From NCBI RefSeq assembly GCF_900112315.1, contig NZ_FOLL01000015.1:1-64000 (forward strand): a DNA stretch of 64,000 nt, read 5' to 3'. Source of the stretch: Parapedobacter composti (GTDB taxonomy: Bacteria > Bacteroidota > Bacteroidia > Sphingobacteriales > Sphingobacteriaceae). Below are positions 1-10,362 of the stretch, piece after piece; the stretch's first letter is position 1; each line of letters starts with the position of its first letter. The position numbers were made by a program, and so were the translations under genes. The notes under the pieces were generated by a model. The model was not told the DNA's origin, made no database searches, and saw only the letters and a program-made list of their open reading frames with translations.

Positions 1-191
1 GCCACCACCTCGTCCAGCCCGGGCTCGTATACGGGCAGCCTGGAGAGGTCGGGGTCATTCCATGCGGCGATGCGCTTTTCGTTGACGTCCACGACGGTGA
101 CGGTAATGTGGGGGCATTGCTGGGCGATGACCGACATGGTCGGTCCACCGACATAACCCGCCCCGATACAGCAAATCCTCGAAATTTTCAT
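1..191 (-). CDS. UDP-glucose 6-dehydrogenase, N-terminal part (runs off the window)
   Basis: Only the first 63 codons are present; the gene continues beyond base 1. The enzyme oxidises UDP-glucose to UDP-glucuronate with NAD in the cytoplasm, feeding capsule and exopolysaccharide synthesis. The reading begins with a Rossmann nucleotide-binding motif, GAGYVGGPT at about residues 10-18, followed by an acidic strand end (VVDVNEKR) and the family motif [11 protein letters not shown]. From memory this N-terminus resembles the animal-type UGDH form ([12 protein letters not shown]) more than the short bacterial Ugd form. Start is the ATG at 191. The gene diverges from dnaG; a TACTTTTG box lies 41 bases upstream. 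Membership in the UDP-sugar dehydrogenase family is secure; exact substrate is less so because the rest is missing. Confidence 0.85.
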   Translation of the reverse strand, partial: MKISRICCIGAGYVGGPTMSVIAQQCPHITVTVVDVNEKRIAAWNDPDLSRLPVYEPGLDEVV

Positions 192-231
192 GCAAGCGGT
201 GACTAAAATAATAAATATAAGTACTAACCGG

Positions 232-239
232 CAAAAGTA
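232..239 (-). promoter_or_regulatory. -7 box (TACTTTTG) for the UDP-glucose dehydrogenase gene
   Basis: The minus strand reads TACTTTTG, an exact match to the Bacteroidetes -7 consensus TAnnTTTG, 41 bases before the start codon at 191. I see no convincing TTG at the -33 position, so this is a half-supported promoter. Confidence 0.4.
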
Positions 240-347
240 CGAAAAATATGGCGGTACGGTAGCGCACGGCGGTATCTGGGGGTAATTCATAATACTTCTT
301 GCTACTTCTATGTTATTCGTTAATTTTACCCTAACAAAAACGTTGCT

Positions 348-2285
348 GTGATAAAACAAGAGACGGTCGATAAAATATTGGATGCCGCACGCATCGAGGA
401 AGTGGTGGGAGATTTCGTGGAACTTAAGAAACGGGGCACATCGCTCATCGGGCTTTGTCCTTTCCATCATGAAAAAACACCGTCCTTTAATGTATCCGTA
501 AGCAAAGGTATCTATAAGTGTTTTGGTTGCGGGGCGGGGGGTGATTCGGTTAAATTCGTGATGGAGCACGAAAAATACACCTATCCGGAAGCGCTCAAGT
601 ATCTCGCGCAGAAATATCATATTGAGGTGGAGGAGGCTGAACGCACGCCCGAGCAGGCAGCCGCCCAGGATAAGCGGGAAAGTTTATTTATCGTAACCAA
701 TTGGGCTGCCAAATTTTTCAGGGAAGTGCTCTGGGATACTGGCGAGGGGCGTACAGTTGGCCTTAACTATTTCAAGGAGCGGGGCTATCGCGAAGATATC
801 ATCCGCAAGTTCGAGCTCGGTTATTCTCCCGAAAGCTGGACAGCTTTATATGATCAGGCGAAGGCAGCAGGTTATAAAGAGGAGTTTCTGGAAACAACCG
901 GCCTCATCATCCGGAAAGACGACGGCGGAATATATGATCGCTTCCGTGGGCGCGTGATGTTTCCCATTCATAACCTCACAGGGAGGGTACTGGGATTCGG
1001 TGGCCGCACGCTAAAGACAGATAAAAAAGCCGCCAAATACGTCAATTCACCTGAAAGTGAAATATACCATAAATCCGATGTGTTATATGGTTTGTTTTTC
1101 GCTAAAAAGGCCATTGTCGAGGCCGACAATTGCTATCTGGTAGAAGGGTATGCCGACGTACTGTCTATGCACCAAGCAGGCGTTGAGAACGTGGTGTCTT
1201 CTTCGGGGACTTCACTTACCAGCGGACAAATCCGGCTCATTTCGCGGTACACTAAAAACGTCACCATTTTATATGACGGCGATGAAGCAGGTATCAAAGC
1301 TTCACTGCGCGGCACGGATATGCTGCTTGAAGAAGGGCTCAACGTTAAAGTGCTGCTCTTTCCTGATGGTAACGATCCCGATTCTTACGTGCAGCGATTC
1401 GGCTCTACGGCGTTCAAAGACTATGTTGCTTCGCACCAGCAGGATTTTATATTTTATAAAACACATGTGCTCCTTCGCAACGCCGGCAATGACCCGATAA
1501 AACGTGCAGAGGTGATCCATGATGTGGTGCAAAGCATTGCTTTGATTCCGGACGCCATCAAAGCGTCGGTATTTATCAGGGAATGTAGCGTGTTGCTGGA
1601 CATAGAAGAGCGCCTTTTAGTTGCAGAACTTAATAAGTTGCGTATCGGGCAGGCACGGAAAGCCGATAAGAACCCGGACCCCTTGTCTGCCGGCCCGGGC
1701 TCGTCGCAACCAGCATCCCAGCCTCCGCCGGCAGATCAAGGAGACAGCACTTCTTCGGATGTGCTGCAAGAACGCGAAATTGTGCGGATACTGTTACACT
1801 ATGGCCATATGCCCGCTACCTGGGAAGCGGAAGCAAATATACCGATAGCACCGCTCTTGCTTAGTGGCTTGAATGATGTGGCATTTGACGATCCGGCGTG
1901 CCGGGCAATAATCGATATTTATAAGGAGTATATGGATCGCCAGGAGGTTCCGGATGATCGTATATTTATCGCTAATGCCGACCGGCGCATCGCCGACCTG
2001 GCGGTGGATTTGCTTTCCGTGAGATACAACATCAGTCCCAATTGGAATGATGAAAAGCGTAAAATATACGTGTCGCATGAGTCTGAGCGCCTAGAGGATT
2101 TGGTATACAGTGCAATTTACCGGATCAAAAAGCGAAAAATTGAACGCCAGATGATTCATATCAGGGAAGCGTTGAAGGCTGAAGCTGATGAAGCTAATAT
2201 CCAGGTAATGCTGGCCAATTACCAAAGGTTAAAAGACGTGTTGAAACTAATTGCAGAAAAATTAGGCACCATCGTTGTAAAATAA
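348..2285 (+). CDS. dnaG: DNA primase DnaG
   Basis: Synthesises RNA primers for replication and works with the DnaB helicase. The 645-residue length fits the family. An N-terminal CHC2 zinc finger is visible (C37, H40, C58, C61 within [11 protein letters not shown] and [10 protein letters not shown]). The primase core follows, then the TOPRIM catalytic elements: the glutamate of [11 protein letters not shown] near residue 265 and the acidic motif DGDEAG near residue 310. A Pro/Ser/Gln-rich linker around residues 440-470 precedes the C-terminal DnaB-interaction part. The start is a GTG at 348, with no strong Shine-Dalgarno sequence, as is common in this phylum. The stop codon overlaps the ATG of yraN by one base (TAATG), suggesting coupled translation. 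Confidence 0.97.
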   Translation: MIKQETVDKILDAARIEEVVGDFVELKKRGTSLIGLCPFHHEKTPSFNVSVSKGIYKCFGCGAGGDSVKFVMEHEKYTYPEALKYLAQKYHIEVEEAERTPEQAAAQDKRESLFIVTNWAAKFFREVLWDTGEGRTVGLNYFKERGYREDIIRKFELGYSPESWTALYDQAKAAGYKEEFLETTGLIIRKDDGGIYDRFRGRVMFPIHNLTGRVLGFGGRTLKTDKKAAKYVNSPESEIYHKSDVLYGLFFAKKAIVEADNCYLVEGYADVLSMHQAGVENVVSSSGTSLTSGQIRLISRYTKNVTILYDGDEAGIKASLRGTDMLLEEGLNVKVLLFPDGNDPDSYVQRFGSTAFKDYVASHQQDFIFYKTHVLLRNAGNDPIKRAEVIHDVVQSIALIPDAIKASVFIRECSVLLDIEERLLVAELNKLRIGQARKADKNPDPLSAGPGSSQPASQPPPADQGDSTSSDVLQEREIVRILLHYGHMPATWEAEANIPIAPLLLSGLNDVAFDDPACRAIIDIYKEYMDRQEVPDDRIFIANADRRIADLAVDLLSVRYNISPNWNDEKRKIYVSHESERLEDLVYSAIYRIKKRKIERQMIHIREALKAEADEANIQVMLANYQRLKDVLKLIAEKLGTIVVK

Positions 2286-2650
2286 TGGCAAGTGCTATCG
2301 AAATAGGCAGAAACGGTGAACAAGCTGCGGTCGGGCTGCTGAAACAGCATGGTTATCGGATTCATTTCTGTAACTGGCGCCATAAGCAGCTGGAAGTGGA
2401 CATTATCGCTCAAGACGGCCCCGTTCTGGTTTTTGTAGAAGTCAAAAGCCGTACAGGATACGCCTACGGCATGCCGTATGAGTTCGTAGATGCGCTGAAG
2501 CAAGCCAGACTGGTGCGTGCGGCTAATCATTATATTGCCTTGCATCATTACGGAGGCGAAATCAGGTTTGATGTCGTGTCTATCCTGTATACCGACAAAC
2601 AGGGGAACTATCAAGCGCGGCTGATTAAGGATGCATTTTGGCCGGATTAA
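2285..2650 (+). CDS. YraN family protein (UPF0102, endonuclease-like fold)
   Basis: A 121-residue protein of the YraN/UPF0102 family, which has a restriction-endonuclease-like fold and is often linked to Holliday-junction or DNA processing, but whose exact role is not settled. The N-terminal GRNGEQAA, the LEVDIIA strand and the FVEVKSR motif are all present, giving the E-D-ExK pattern expected of the nuclease fold. It overlaps the dnaG stop codon by one base and so is probably translated from the same message. Length is typical. Family assignment is firm; activity is inferred. Confidence 0.9.
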   Translation: MASAIEIGRNGEQAAVGLLKQHGYRIHFCNWRHKQLEVDIIAQDGPVLVFVEVKSRTGYAYGMPYEFVDALKQARLVRAANHYIALHHYGGEIRFDVVSILYTDKQGNYQARLIKDAFWPD

Positions 2651-2676
2651 CCGTAAGGGTGTTGAGCAATAATCAC

Positions 2677-2684
2677 TAAGTTTG
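2677..2684 (+). promoter_or_regulatory. -7 box (TAAGTTTG) before the glutamine cyclotransferase gene
   Basis: TAAGTTTG matches TAnnTTTG exactly and ends five bases before the ATG at 2690, so the transcript would have an extremely short or absent leader. No properly spaced -33 TTG is visible. Confidence 0.35.
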
Positions 2685-2689
2685 TAGCC

Positions 2690-3730
2690 ATGAACAAATT
2701 GATTTCTTTAACTGTGGTGGTCCTTGCTTTTCTGGCTTCGTGCAATACGCAGCGGAAAACAACGAAGTTTCGATTTGATACGCCACAGGCCGGCACAATG
2801 GTCAAGGCCGGAGAAGCCGTTCCGCTGAAATTGGTGTTTCCGACGGACATTTCTACGTTTGACTCGGTGGTTTATGCGATGGATGGTGAAATCGTTGCCC
2901 GGAAAACAGACAGCACACCGGTAACGCTTGATACCGAGCATGTCGCCTTTGGCAGCCGAACACTCAGTGCACGACTATATTATAATGGTGAAGAGCAGGT
3001 GGCTTATAGCAATATCGTAGTGGTGCCGCCGTCCCCCCAACGGTATGGTTTTTCGGTGGTTAATGAGTACCCGCATGATCCCGAGGCGTATACCCAGGGG
3101 CTGGAATATGAAAATGGGGTGCTTTATGAAAGCACGGGCCAAACAGGTAAATCTTCCTTACGCAAAGTGAACTACCGCACAGGCGAAATATTGCAGCGGA
3201 TAGATCTTGATGATCAATATTTTGGTGAAGGAATGACCATCGTTGGTGATAAAATTCTTCAGCTTACCTGGCGGAACAAAATCGGTTTTGTATATAACAA
3301 GCAGACTTTTGCCAAAATCGGAGAATTTGCATATGGTCAAAGCCCTGAAGGTTGGGGCCTTTGTTATGATGGGAACCGTATTATCAAATCGGATGGGAGC
3401 AATCGGCTTTATTTTCTCAACAAAGATACTTATGCTGAAGAGGGTTTTATTGAGGTATATAATGACAGCGGACCGGTAGACAGCCTGAATGAATTGGAAT
3501 ATATCAACGGAAAGGTATACGCCAATGTCTATACCGAAGATATTATCGTTATCATCAACCCTCAGACGGGCGCCGTTGAGGGAGAGATTAATCTTATTGG
3601 CATATATCCGGATAAGAAAGAGTACGACAACGAACTTAACGGCATAGCATATGATCGGCAGGGGGATCGGCTTTTTGTAACTGGAAAGCTGTGGAGCAAG
3701 CTTTACGAAATCAAGCCCATTGAACGGTAA
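2690..3730 (+). CDS. Glutaminyl-peptide cyclotransferase (Glu_cyclase_2 family) lipoprotein
   Basis: Predicted to cyclise N-terminal glutamine of peptides to pyroglutamate. The 346-residue protein has a lipoprotein signal (LAFLASC, Cys19) so it should be anchored on the periplasmic side of a membrane. Residues about 25-110 look like an Ig-like domain, and the catalytic beta-propeller starts near residue 115 with the motif EYPHDPEAYTQGLEY. Conserved propeller motifs such as GWGLCYDG, LNELEYINGKVYANVY and ELNGIAYD are present. This is the plant/bacterial propeller type of cyclotransferase, not the zinc-dependent animal type. It sits 9 bases before the trkH-like gene, but a functional link is not obvious. 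Confidence 0.88.
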   Translation: MNKLISLTVVVLAFLASCNTQRKTTKFRFDTPQAGTMVKAGEAVPLKLVFPTDISTFDSVVYAMDGEIVARKTDSTPVTLDTEHVAFGSRTLSARLYYNGEEQVAYSNIVVVPPSPQRYGFSVVNEYPHDPEAYTQGLEYENGVLYESTGQTGKSSLRKVNYRTGEILQRIDLDDQYFGEGMTIVGDKILQLTWRNKIGFVYNKQTFAKIGEFAYGQSPEGWGLCYDGNRIIKSDGSNRLYFLNKDTYAEEGFIEVYNDSGPVDSLNELEYINGKVYANVYTEDIIVIINPQTGAVEGEINLIGIYPDKKEYDNELNGIAYDRQGDRLFVTGKLWSKLYEIKPIER

Positions 3731-3739
3731 CCGCCAGCC

Positions 3740-5518
3740 ATGCTGAGTGACATCAAATACTTTTTTAAATATCGGGAAAAAACGCTCGACCGTGTAATGC
3801 TGTATGTGAGTGCCGCATGTGCGCTGGTTGTGCTTTTCCATCTCGGCTATAATACCAGTACGGCAACCGCTGAACAATTTGCGATTATTACTGAAGGGTT
3901 GTTTTACGGCCTTATGGTACTAAGCGCCACCCGTACGCTAATGGCGGTCTGGATAACCAACCGTATTGTGGTGGCACACTACGGCGGGTTGGTGCTGATG
4001 CTGTATTTCTTGGTGGTAGCCCTGGGGCGGCTCGCAGGCCACGGTTTCCTTGCGTTCCTCCAGCAAGACGAGTGGCTTTACCTGGGCATTTTTGCTGTTG
4101 CGGTAACCGAGTTGTCGAAAAGCAGCCTGTTTTTTGACAATTTTTATTTTAATCCCACCATCCTGTTTGTCATCAGCTTTTTAGTGCTTATCCTGATAGG
4201 TACGTTATTGCTGATGCTTCCACGGGCCACGCCGGGAATACCGCTAGGTTTTGTCGATGCCCTCTTTATGGCTACCAGCGCTGTGTGTATCACGGGATTG
4301 TCCGTTATTGACGTTTCCGCACAGCTCAGTGGTTTCGGGCAAACAGTGCTATTGCTTCTCATCCAATTAGGCGGATTGGGCATCATGACTTTTACTGGTT
4401 TTTTTGGCTATTTCTTTTCAGGTGGATTTTCCTACAAAAACCAGTTGATGTACAGCGAGATACTTAGTGATAAGAAGGTTGGTTCTGTTATCAACACGTT
4501 GTTTAAGATTGTTTTCATTACGTTGTTTTTTGAAGCGATTGGTGCGGTGCTGATATATTTCAGTACCGATGCAACAGATTTCCGATCTAATGGTGAGCGC
4601 TTGTTTTTTGCGGTGTTTCATTCAATATCGGCGTTTTGTAACGCCGGATTCTCCACCGTGCGTGATGGCATGTTTCATCCGGACCTGCGCTTTAACTATA
4701 ATTTACAGCTGGTTATCGCCATGTTGTTTATACTGGGCGGTTTGGGTTTCGCAATCGTACTGAATACGTATACTTTTATCAAGCGCTGGATAGTAAATGG
4801 CTTTTACCGGGTATTTTATGGTAGGGCATTTACGTATCGTGCATGGGTCATCAGCTTTAATTCCCGGCTAATTGCATGGACAACCTTTATCCTTGTCGTA
4901 GCAAGTACGGTATTTACGTTTTTGCTGGAATATAACCATACGTTAGCCGATCACGAAAGTTTGTGGGGAAAAATAATAGTGGCCTTTTTTTCCGGTACAT
5001 CATCGCGCACGGCGGGGTTTAACGCAGTGGATATGGATGGGTTTACGTTTCCTTCCGTGATGTTTATCATGTTGTTGATGTGGATAGGCGCGTCTCCGGG
5101 ATCAACGGGAGGCGGCATAAAAACCACCACGTTTGCGGTAGCTTTTCTCAATATTATCAGTTTAGCGCGGGGGAAGGATGATTTGGAAATCTTCAGGCGT
5201 AAGATTTCAAACGATTCGGTAAATAAGGCATTCGCCATAATTATGCTGTCTTTGTTAGCCATGGGGATAGCTGCCTTCGCATTGACAATTACCGATGCCG
5301 ACAAGAGCTTATTGGATATTGCCTTTGAATGTTTTTCAGCCTATGCCACCTGTGGGCTCAGTTTAGGCATCACACCCGAGTTAAGCGATGCGGGGAAAGG
5401 GGTGATTACCTGTACGATGTTTGTCGGCCGGGTTGGGCTGCTCACCCTATTGGTAGCATTGGTGAAGAACATCAAAAACAGGAGTTATGAATATCCGCAG
5501 GAAAAGGTGTTGTTTTAA
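3740..5518 (+). CDS. trkH: TrkH/KtrB family potassium uptake channel subunit
   Basis: Inner-membrane pore subunit for K+ (or Na+-coupled K+) uptake, 592 residues. Roughly 130 extra N-terminal residues form several hydrophobic segments before the channel core. All four pore loops with their selectivity-filter glycines are visible: SAVCITGLSV (about 180-189), AFCNAGFSTV, SSRTAGFNAV and YATCGLSLGI. The gene lies 12 bases before its regulatory partner, the RCK-domain protein, forming a two-gene potassium system. By partner size (one RCK unit) it resembles Ktr more than classical E. coli Trk. Start ATG at 3740 is 9 bases after the preceding stop, so it may be cotranscribed with the cyclotransferase. 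Confidence 0.93.
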   Translation: MLSDIKYFFKYREKTLDRVMLYVSAACALVVLFHLGYNTSTATAEQFAIITEGLFYGLMVLSATRTLMAVWITNRIVVAHYGGLVLMLYFLVVALGRLAGHGFLAFLQQDEWLYLGIFAVAVTELSKSSLFFDNFYFNPTILFVISFLVLILIGTLLLMLPRATPGIPLGFVDALFMATSAVCITGLSVIDVSAQLSGFGQTVLLLLIQLGGLGIMTFTGFFGYFFSGGFSYKNQLMYSEILSDKKVGSVINTLFKIVFITLFFEAIGAVLIYFSTDATDFRSNGERLFFAVFHSISAFCNAGFSTVRDGMFHPDLRFNYNLQLVIAMLFILGGLGFAIVLNTYTFIKRWIVNGFYRVFYGRAFTYRAWVISFNSRLIAWTTFILVVASTVFTFLLEYNHTLADHESLWGKIIVAFFSGTSSRTAGFNAVDMDGFTFPSVMFIMLLMWIGASPGSTGGGIKTTTFAVAFLNIISLARGKDDLEIFRRKISNDSVNKAFAIIMLSLLAMGIAAFALTITDADKSLLDIAFECFSAYATCGLSLGITPELSDAGKGVITCTMFVGRVGLLTLLVALVKNIKNRSYEYPQEKVLF

Positions 5519-5530
5519 TTTGATGTTGAT

Positions 5531-6217
5531 ATGAAATATATCGTATTAGGATTAGGGAATTTCGGTAAAGCCTTGGCCATCCGCCTCACGGAGCTCGGCC
5601 ATGAAGTGATCGGAGCAGACAACCGCATGAGCAGGGTTGAAGAGCTGAAGGAAAAAATCACGCATACCGTCCGCATGGACAGTACGGATGCAGACGCTAT
5701 GAGCGGACTACCGCTCAAAGATGCCGATGCGGCGATCGTGGCGATCGGGGAAGATGAGGGGGCTTCCCTGCTAACCACAGCCCTGCTCAAACAACTTGGT
5801 GTGAAACGGATTATCGGTCGTGTAGTGTCAGACCTCCAGAAGACGGTATTAGAAGCGATGGCAATCGATGAATACATCATGCCCGAGGAAGAATCGGCTG
5901 CCAGGCTGGCCATGCGGCTAGATAATATCGATATTGTCGACTCCTTTAAAATTTCGGAACGGTATAGCATCGTTGAAACTAAAGTGCCGGCAAAATATGC
6001 AGGGATGACATTAAAGGAGGCGAATCTGACGAATAAATACCGTGTTATCGTGCTTACCACCATCAAATCTACGGAATCGCACGAGGGCGGAAAAACCAAG
6101 GTCAGCAAGGAGGCCACGGGTATAGCGCAATCAGATACTATCTTGGCAGAAGGGGATATTTTGGTGCTGTTCGGCGAGTCGAAAGACATCAACCGGCTGA
6201 TCAAAAAAGCAGAATGA
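5531..6217 (+). CDS. trkA: TrkA/KtrA family potassium channel regulator (RCK domain)
   Basis: Cytoplasmic gating ring subunit that binds nucleotide and controls the adjacent channel. The 228-residue protein starts with a Rossmann motif GLGNFGKA (residues 7-14) and the acidic strand end GADNR that contacts the ribose. The RCK-N domain spans about 1-125, and the RCK-C domain about 140-225 (ending ILVLFGESKDINRLI). The length equals one RCK_N plus RCK_C unit, as in KtrA, rather than the doubled E. coli TrkA. It is 12 bases downstream of the channel gene and clearly in the same operon. A 229-codon open frame on the opposite strand is a shadow of this gene. Confidence 0.93.
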   Translation: MKYIVLGLGNFGKALAIRLTELGHEVIGADNRMSRVEELKEKITHTVRMDSTDADAMSGLPLKDADAAIVAIGEDEGASLLTTALLKQLGVKRIIGRVVSDLQKTVLEAMAIDEYIMPEEESAARLAMRLDNIDIVDSFKISERYSIVETKVPAKYAGMTLKEANLTNKYRVIVLTTIKSTESHEGGKTKVSKEATGIAQSDTILAEGDILVLFGESKDINRLIKKAE

Positions 6218-6248
6218 GTTGGTATATGGCATTATCAAATCTAATCTC

Positions 6249-6256
6249 TATTTTTG
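6249..6256 (+). promoter_or_regulatory. -7 box (TATTTTTG) upstream of the YfhO gene
   Basis: Exact TAnnTTTG match, 87 bases before the ATG at 6344. The nearest upstream TTG (6219-6221) is 27 bases away, longer than the usual spacing, so the -33 element is unclear. Confidence 0.4.
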
Positions 6257-6343
6257 GCACGTTGCCGTGGCGATCTTTAACGGTCAGCGACCATTGCGTG
6301 CGGCATCAGATAACTTATTGCCTGCAACGACTAATAAAAACGA

Positions 6344-8815
6344 ATGAAAACTTGGTTCAATAATAATTCAACTCATTTTGCGGTTATTGGCATTTTTATC
6401 GCCATCTGTTTCTTGTACTTCACGCCGGCGTGGCAAGGAAAGGTGCTATATCAGCAGGATGTGTTGCTGGCACAGGCAGGGCAGAAAGAGATTTTAGATA
6501 TAAAAGCCCGTGATGGCGACATGCCGTTATGGACAAATTCCATGTTCAGCGGGATGCCAACGTATCAAGTGCTGATGGAGCTTCCATGTAATGTAGGTAC
6601 TTATATCATGAGGGGATTTAAGGCTATATTTCCTCATCCTATCGATGTGGTGTTGCTTTACCTGCTTGGAGCCTACCTGTTGTTCAGCGTGCTAAAGATC
6701 CGGCCATGGCTGGCTGCGGTTGGTGCCATCACATTTGCGTTTTCTTCTTATAATTTTATTTATATCGAGGCTGGTCATGCTACCAAGACCTATGCGATTG
6801 CGTTCATGGCACCGATATTGGCCGGCATTTTATTGGCTTTCCGTGGCAAGTATTTGTGGGGAGCGGTGATTCTGGCGTTTTTCATGATGCTTGAAATTCG
6901 CGTAAATCACGTTCAGGTAACCTATTACTTGATGCTGGCTGTGCTGGTATTGTGCGGTATAGAACTGTATCATGCCATCCGCGAAAAAAGGTTGTTGCCT
7001 TTCGGCAAAGCCATCGGTTACCAGCTTATAGCTGTTCTAATTGCTGTTGCGGTTAACGCGTCTTTGTTGTGGCCTACTTATGAGTATAGCAAAGAATCGA
7101 TACGTGGCCAGGCAAATCTTCCCGCCGAAGGTTCTGAGAAGGTGACAAGCGGCGTAAGCAGAGACTATGCCTACCACTGGAGCCAAGGGGTAGGCGAGTG
7201 CCTGACTTTCCTGATTCCCAACGCTTATGGTGGGGGAATGTCTACCCAACTGGACGAAAACTCGGATGTTGCAAAGGTGTTAAGCAGCCGCGGGTATGCG
7301 CCGGAGGCCGCAGCTAACTTTCCAACTTATTGGGGAGAAAAACCCAGTACCTCCGGTCCATGGTATTTCGGTGCAGGCGTAGTATTCCTTTTCATATTAG
7401 GATTACTCATTGTACGGGGCAGGCTTAAGTGGTGGCTCGCAGGGGCTACGGCTCTGATCGTACTCTTGTCATTCGGACGCCACTTCCCGCTGGTATCCGA
7501 CTTGTTTTTCAACTATTTTCCCTTGTACAATAAAATGAGGGCGGTAGAATCTACGCTGATGATAGCGACATTGCTGATTCCGGTCTTGGCAATACTTGCC
7601 GTGAACGAACTGATTACCAATGGCGCTAAGATTAACAAGTTGGATAAAAAGGTGTTGTATGTGCTTTACGGAGTGGGAGGTTTGGCGCTGCTTATTGTTT
7701 TAGTGCCAGATGTTTTTTTAAGTTTTAAATCTTCTAATCATCAGCTGATGATCCAGCAGTATGCTCAGCAACTGCGTGATAATACGTTGGCTAATGAACT
7801 CATGTCGGCGCTGGTAAAAGATCGGGCGGCTTTGGCGCGGGCCGATGCTTTGCGGTCGTTACTGTTTATTGGGCTTACCTTTGCTTTGGTATGGCTGATC
7901 GCGAAAAATAAGCTTAAAGCGCAGCCAGCAATCATTCTGTTGGGCCTTGTTACCTTGATTGATCTTTGGGGGGTTGATAAGCGGTATCTGAATAATGATC
8001 GGTTTGTCGACAAGCTGCAGTTGAACCGTCAGTTCGTGCAGGAACGAGAGGTGGATAAGCTTATTCTCATGGATAAGGATCCGAACTATAGGGTGCTCGA
8101 TCTCACCACAAATCCCTTTGCGGACTCCCGGACCTCTTATTTCCATAAATCCATCGGCGGCTACCATGCGGCCAAGCTTATGCGTTATCAGGAAGTTATT
8201 GAAAGGCAGTTCAGCACCGCCATCAATGAGGATGTGCTTGATATGCTCAACACACGCTATGTCATCACGCGCGATAATAACCAGAATAACGAGCGTATTC
8301 AACGCCGTGCCTCCGCGGCCGGCAATGCCTGGTTCGTAGAACAGGTAACGCTGGTAAAGAGCAACGAAGAAGAAATGGAGTCGATCAATGCGTTCGATCC
8401 GCGTAAAGAGGCTTTTGTTCATGAAGAATTCAAACCGTTGCTGAACGAGAAGCGTCTGGGGCGTCCCACAAATGCGACTATCGAGCTTATCTCATACCGG
8501 CCCGACCGATTAGTGTATGAATATTCTACACCGCACGATGCATTAGCGGTATTTTCCGAAATCTGGTATGACAAGGGATGGAAAGCCTATGTAGATGGAG
8601 AGGAACAACCCATTCTCCGGGCCAATTACCTGCTCCGGGCCATGCAGTTGCCGGGGGGTAATCATAAAGTGGAATTCAAATTCGAACCGGCATCGTATCA
8701 TACTGGCGAGAAAATCGCCCTGATTGCTTCCATCATACTGGTGCTTGGAATTGCTGTCGCAGTGTGGGTGGAAATAAAAGGAAAGAGCGGCGAGTCAGGA
8801 CCTAAAAAAGGGTAA
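6344..8815 (+). CDS. YfhO family multi-spanning membrane protein
   Basis: An 823-residue polytopic membrane protein. About a dozen hydrophobic segments alternate with loops up to about residue 530, followed by a soluble C-terminal domain (about 540-790) and a final transmembrane helix near 795-813. This is the layout of YfhO/GT-C-like proteins, which in Firmicutes help glycosylate lipoteichoic acid and in Bacteroidetes probably act in polyprenyl-linked sugar transfer on the outer face of the inner membrane. Motifs such as [15 protein letters not shown] in the first periplasmic loop and [16 protein letters not shown] are typical of the family. The 3' end overlaps the convergent rnhB gene by 14 bases. 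Function is inferred from family only. Confidence 0.85.
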   Translation: MKTWFNNNSTHFAVIGIFIAICFLYFTPAWQGKVLYQQDVLLAQAGQKEILDIKARDGDMPLWTNSMFSGMPTYQVLMELPCNVGTYIMRGFKAIFPHPIDVVLLYLLGAYLLFSVLKIRPWLAAVGAITFAFSSYNFIYIEAGHATKTYAIAFMAPILAGILLAFRGKYLWGAVILAFFMMLEIRVNHVQVTYYLMLAVLVLCGIELYHAIREKRLLPFGKAIGYQLIAVLIAVAVNASLLWPTYEYSKESIRGQANLPAEGSEKVTSGVSRDYAYHWSQGVGECLTFLIPNAYGGGMSTQLDENSDVAKVLSSRGYAPEAAANFPTYWGEKPSTSGPWYFGAGVVFLFILGLLIVRGRLKWWLAGATALIVLLSFGRHFPLVSDLFFNYFPLYNKMRAVESTLMIATLLIPVLAILAVNELITNGAKINKLDKKVLYVLYGVGGLALLIVLVPDVFLSFKSSNHQLMIQQYAQQLRDNTLANELMSALVKDRAALARADALRSLLFIGLTFALVWLIAKNKLKAQPAIILLGLVTLIDLWGVDKRYLNNDRFVDKLQLNRQFVQEREVDKLILMDKDPNYRVLDLTTNPFADSRTSYFHKSIGGYHAAKLMRYQEVIERQFSTAINEDVLDMLNTRYVITRDNNQNNERIQRRASAAGNAWFVEQVTLVKSNEEEMESINAFDPRKEAFVHEEFKPLLNEKRLGRPTNATIELISYRPDRLVYEYSTPHDALAVFSEIWYDKGWKAYVDGEEQPILRANYLLRAMQLPGGNHKVEFKFEPASYHTGEKIALIASIILVLGIAVAVWVEIKGKSGESGPKKG

Positions 8816-9398
8816 GCTGGGGATCGGTTACCCGGAATGTGCGCCTATGGTGCGGTGTAAAACCATGCGATAAAATAGCGCTGCGGTGTTCAACGGTGGG
8901 ATAGCCTTTGTTTTGTGACCAACCGTATTGCGGAAATTCGCTATGGAGTTGTTCCATGTATTCATCGCGATAGGTTTTCGCTAATATGGAGGCCGCAGCA
9001 ATAGATAAGTATTTACCATCGCCTTTGACGATACAGCAGTATGGGGTTTGCCGGTACGGGATAAATCGGTTGCCATCTACAATAATGTATTCGGCTTTCA
9101 GCTTCAATGCATCAAGTGCTTGGTGCATGGCTAAGTAGGAGGCTTTGTGGATATTGATGCGGTCAATTTCCTGGGGGCTTACACTGGAGACAGCGAAGGC
9201 CAGCGCCTCGGTTTCAATTACCTGCCGGAGTTCCAGGCGGTGGGTAGCAGACAATTGCTTGGAATCATTGAGCAAAGCATGCCGGAAAGCCGTGGGGAGG
9301 ATCACGGCGGCAGCGAATACCGGCCCGGCCAAGCACCCCCTTCCCGCCTCATCGCATCCTGCTTCCACGTAGCTATCTTGATACCTGGATAGTAACAT
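8802..9398 (-). CDS. rnhB: Ribonuclease HII
   Basis: Removes RNA from RNA/DNA hybrids and single ribonucleotides misincorporated into DNA. The 198-residue length is typical. The catalytic D-E-D set is visible: D16 and E17 in [12 protein letters not shown], and D108 in YIIVDGNRF, plus the conserved [11 protein letters not shown] segment near residue 138. Start is the ATG at 9398. The gene converges with the YfhO gene and overlaps its last 14 bases. The promoter region is shared divergently with the gene at 9525. Confidence 0.96.
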   Translation of the reverse strand: MLLSRYQDSYVEAGCDEAGRGCLAGPVFAAAVILPTAFRHALLNDSKQLSATHRLELRQVIETEALAFAVSSVSPQEIDRINIHKASYLAMHQALDALKLKAEYIIVDGNRFIPYRQTPYCCIVKGDGKYLSIAAASILAKTYRDEYMEQLHSEFPQYGWSQNKGYPTVEHRSAILSHGFTPHHRRTFRVTDPQLTLF

Positions 9399-9416
9399 GC
9401 AACAAACTTAGCTAAC

Positions 9417-9449
9417 TTGTCTCGCGTAAACAAGAAAAGCATACTTTTG
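9417..9449 (+). promoter_or_regulatory. Promoter (TTG, 22 bp, TACTTTTG) for the 9525-13242 pair
   Basis: TTG at 9417-9419 is followed after 22 bases by TACTTTTG at 9442-9449, matching the Bacteroidetes -33/-7 pattern with a slightly long spacer. Transcription would begin about 70 bases before the ATG at 9525. Confidence 0.55.
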
Positions 9450-9524
9450 TCGGCGAAAAAGCAAATGCCGACATAGTTATATAGACCTTACGTAATAATT
9501 TTTATACAATTAAACTAAATCCTG

Positions 9525-10343
9525 ATGAAGGTGTCAAATCCACACATTATGATAAAACAGATGGCTTTGAAGGTTTACTTTGCTGGACTATTGGCTGTGC
9601 TTTTGGTTGGCCCGGCACTTGCCCAGCGTAATAAAGGGGTGGTGCAGCCATCATTAGATTGGGCCGAAGGCATTACGGTTGATGGCCGGCTCAATGATTG
9701 GGGCGATACGCTCGCATATGTGCATGCTACCCAGGATTTCAGCTACCATATTAAAAACAATGCTGAAAACCTATATGTAGCCATACGGGTAATGGATAAA
9801 GATCGGCAGATGCAGGTTTTTGCGCAGGGACTGGCCTTCATGATCAATAATCAAGGAAAAAAAAGGGACGGGCCCACGGTATATTTTCCCGTGGCTGACC
9901 GGTTGGCCTTCCGCTCCATTATGTCTGCCGATAATGATGATCGGCCCGACGATATGCGCAAGGGAGCGCTTGAGGCTATCCGGGCTATTTATGTCATGCG
10001 GTTTGACGATGTGCTGGATGGGCAGATTTCACTCGACAATACGTATGGTATAGCCGCTAAAGCTACGCTGGATACTGCTGATGCGTTGTGCGTTGAAATG
10101 GTCGTTCCCCTGGATCGATTGGGCCTCACGCTCGACAACCAAGATAAGCTCGCTTTTAATATCAAGATTAACGGTATTATGATACCCGGCAGCGGGAGCT
10201 CTCCTGCAACGATGCGGAGGGGATATGGTGGATATGGTTATCCTTATGGATACGGCTATCCATACGGCTACGGACGGCAAATGCCGTCTAGGCCAAGGGA
10301 GGAACCAGGTGTTTGGGTCGTATCACCTTTGGCAATAGAATGA
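9525..10343 (+). CDS. Secreted protein with a CBM9/DOMON-like domain
   Basis: A 272-residue exported protein; I do not recognise a specific function. An alternative, perhaps better, start is the ATG at 9549, which gives a standard signal peptide ending in GPALAQ. The mature part begins with LDWAEGITVDGRLNDWGDTL, the kind of strand pattern seen in family 9 carbohydrate-binding (DOMON-like) beta-sandwiches, which bind sugars or heme. The C-terminus has a Gly/Tyr/Pro-rich repeat (units like YGYPYGYG) around residues 236-252. It lies 19 bases before the outer-membrane barrel gene and is probably cotranscribed with it, so the two may act together at the outer membrane; that is inference. Confidence 0.6.
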   Translation: MKVSNPHIMIKQMALKVYFAGLLAVLLVGPALAQRNKGVVQPSLDWAEGITVDGRLNDWGDTLAYVHATQDFSYHIKNNAENLYVAIRVMDKDRQMQVFAQGLAFMINNQGKKRDGPTVYFPVADRLAFRSIMSADNDDRPDDMRKGALEAIRAIYVMRFDDVLDGQISLDNTYGIAAKATLDTADALCVEMVVPLDRLGLTLDNQDKLAFNIKINGIMIPGSGSSPATMRRGYGGYGYPYGYGYPYGYGRQMPSRPREEPGVWVVSPLAIE

Positions 10344-10362
10344 CGAACTTTTAATATACTAT

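Noticed and set aside
3158-3877. 239-codon minus-strand frame opposite the cyclotransferase and trkH-like start
   Set aside because: No recognisable motif; it is fully antisense to well-supported genes.
5515-6204. 229-codon open frame on the minus strand opposite the trkA-like gene
   Set aside because: Its translation is Ser/Ile-rich low complexity with no domain, and the plus strand encodes a clear RCK protein at the same place.
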